Part shown: piece after piece, positions 18,121 through 19,567 of the stretch
Position numbering within the stretch: position 1 is the stretch's first letter
Layout of the letters: the number at the start of each line of letters is the position of its first letter
Origin: Bacteroidota bacterium
GTDB taxonomy: Bacteria; Bacteroidota; Bacteroidia; B-17B0; Aurantibacillaceae
DNA length: 19,567 nucleotides
Direction: 5' to 3'
Assembly: GCA_016711805.1 (NCBI GenBank)
Contig: JADJSH010000034.1
Span: 1-19,567, forward strand
Made by a program: the position numbers and the translations under genes
Notes under the pieces: model-generated
What the model was told of the DNA's origin: nothing
Database searches by the model: none
Seen by the model: the letters and a program-made list of their open reading frames with translations, nothing else

Positions 18121-19567
18121 CTAATCATGAGCAATAATCAGTTTTTGATATGTAGCAATGTGTAGAATTTTAGTAGAGATAAAAGTAAATTGCATTCACA
18201 AATTTCTAACATCTAAATGATTTATATCGCTTGAAATTTCTTTCCTAAAAAACAACCTGACCATTTACATCATAAATTTCTATTGTTTGCTTTACAAAAC
18301 CGCTCAATTCTAAATTGCCTTTAGTTGGGTTTGGAAAAATTTTCATGACATCATTATTCTCATTTAATTTAAGATCAACGGTTGTAACAGGTATCGAATA
18401 TTTTGCTGTGAAAATATTACCTTGCTGGGAAACGGATGAAAGAGTCGTAGTTCCTACAGAAAATGCATTCCCTTTAAAATCGCTTACCACAAAAAAGATT
18501 ACCGAATTTATCTGTAGTAACTGCTGTTTGATTATTACCACCAAAAGAAAGTTTCGACGCATATAATGGATTTCCAGTGGAATCATAGGTAGCTATAAAC
18601 ATCGGTTCATTTCCTGGCCCAGCAGGATAAGTTAATGTAGATTGAACCAAAGCTGATAGAACCTCTCCTGTATGCTCCAACAACCGTCACATTTCCATAA
18701 ATATCCACGCAAGCATTATACCCGTTGTCATCACTCGCACTTGATCCCGCCTGATGCCCCCCCAAAGTGGGTTTCCGTTGCCATCAAATTTAAAAATAAA
18801 AAATCCCTAAAGCCGGGAAGTAGAAGAATTTGTGAGTGTAATAGCACCAAAACTCATGGTTGGACTTTGCTAATGCACTGGTACGTAAATTGCACCTGTT
18901 TTGTCGCTAGTTACACCATAGCCAAAATGAGCGTGTGTTGTTACAATTGGTGAAGTGGCCGTTTGGCCCAAATAATATTACCATTTGCATCGTATTTAAC
19001 GATAAATAGTTGATTATAGCCTGGATTATTGCTTATCAAAGTTTCCGTATCCAAAAACAGCACTGTCACCTTGAAATCTTCCTGTAACAATTAAATCCCA
19101 TGAATATCACATTCAATTGAAATCCTCTTCCATGCTTGGTCCGCTACCACTTTTTGACCATACCGTATTTCCATTAACATCATACTTCACTAAATAAAAA
19201 TCAAAAAAAGCAGAACTTGTTAAAGTTGCTAATTACCAAAATTAACGGTACCAGAATAATATCCTGTAATAGGAAATTACCTGCTGCATCAATGGCAATT
19301 GACTCACTGCGGTCGTTTCCGAATCCAATTGGTTTTTTCACCCATAATACATTTCCATTGGAATCGTATTTTGCGATAAACGATTTTGTGCTTGCTGTAT
19401 TAGCAAAAGTAAATGTGCCAATTGACATAACAGAACTTTCAAAAAATCCAGTAATATATATGTTTCCGTTTCTATCCGTTTTTATATTGTAAATTTCATC
19501 ATTTCCTTGGTCCTCCCACTTCGAGCCCAATTATATTTCCATTGCCATCGTATTTAACGAGAAAAAA
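18121..19567 (-). CDS. T9SS-sorted SBBP-repeat surface protein, C-terminal part (cut by window edge)
   Basis: The gene enters from the right edge and is broken by many frame changes (near 19520, 19255, 19110, 18960-18780, 18660, 18480, 18255 and 18195). Its repeats are SBBP type: (A/V)KYDxNGNxxWxK alternating with (I/V)xxDxxGNxYITGxF. Examples are IKTDRNGNIYITGFFESS, FIAKYDSNGNVLWVKK, SIAIDAAGNF and FIATYDSTGNPLYASK. The C-terminus is a type A sorting domain: MKIFPNPTKGNLELSG, TIEIYDVNGQVVF, KEISSDINHLDV, and after repair ATYQKLIIAHD with a stop at 18121. It is a secreted, surface-delivered protein, probably adhesive or structural. The break density is the highest in the window, so a decayed gene cannot be excluded. 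116 bp separate it from the lipoprotein gene. Confidence 0.72.

Overview
The window looks like a chromosomal segment of an AT-rich member of the Bacteroidota. The evidence is three proteins with type IX secretion (T9SS) C-terminal sorting domains, several TPR sensor proteins with the Bacteroidota-type tail, DUF2141 and PD40 proteins, and a match to the Bacteroidota promoter consensus (TTG, then TAnnTTTG). I see no rRNA, tRNA, transposase, integrase or CRISPR array. Many genes are split by single-base frame changes, mostly in runs of A/T, while their translations rejoin smoothly in another frame. I read these mainly as uncorrected base-call errors rather than decay, and I give repaired gene extents.

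Layout. 1-5893: four paralogous TPR sensor genes on the minus strand (one cut by the window edge). A plus-strand parvulin-like gene and a minus-strand cold-shock gene lie between them and converge on a shared terminator. The three complete sensors share a signal peptide, TPR array, one membrane helix and a coiled coil, and all end at the same point, where related proteins continue into a SpoIIE-type phosphatase domain. 6068-8541: a TMEM43-like membrane protein gene followed by a gene for a possible arrestin-fold (Spo0M-like) protein, probably one operon. 8634-12200: minus-strand secreted or membrane proteins (PD40 propeller, DUF2141, a T9SS-sorted protein, two unknowns). 12415-15053: a large plus-strand T9SS-sorted protein with propeller-like repeats.

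15180-15487 is the most unusual stretch. It is a non-coding array of about 14 diverged units in strict 22-bp register. Each unit is built on a TCCA...TGGA dyad, and one dyad extends into a perfect 18-bp-arm hairpin. The array sits upstream of a REP-like repeat and an intact 231-residue cytoplasmic protein gene of unknown function (15578-16273).

16351-18004: a minus-strand cluster of a DUF5713-like lipoprotein and two secreted unknowns. 18121-19567: a minus-strand T9SS-sorted SBBP-repeat protein that runs off the right edge.

Overall the segment is dominated by envelope and surface functions: TPR signalling proteins in the inner membrane, exported propeller proteins anchored or released by T9SS, and small periplasmic or lipoproteins. 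The 22-bp array with its neighbouring gene is the best candidate for something undescribed.
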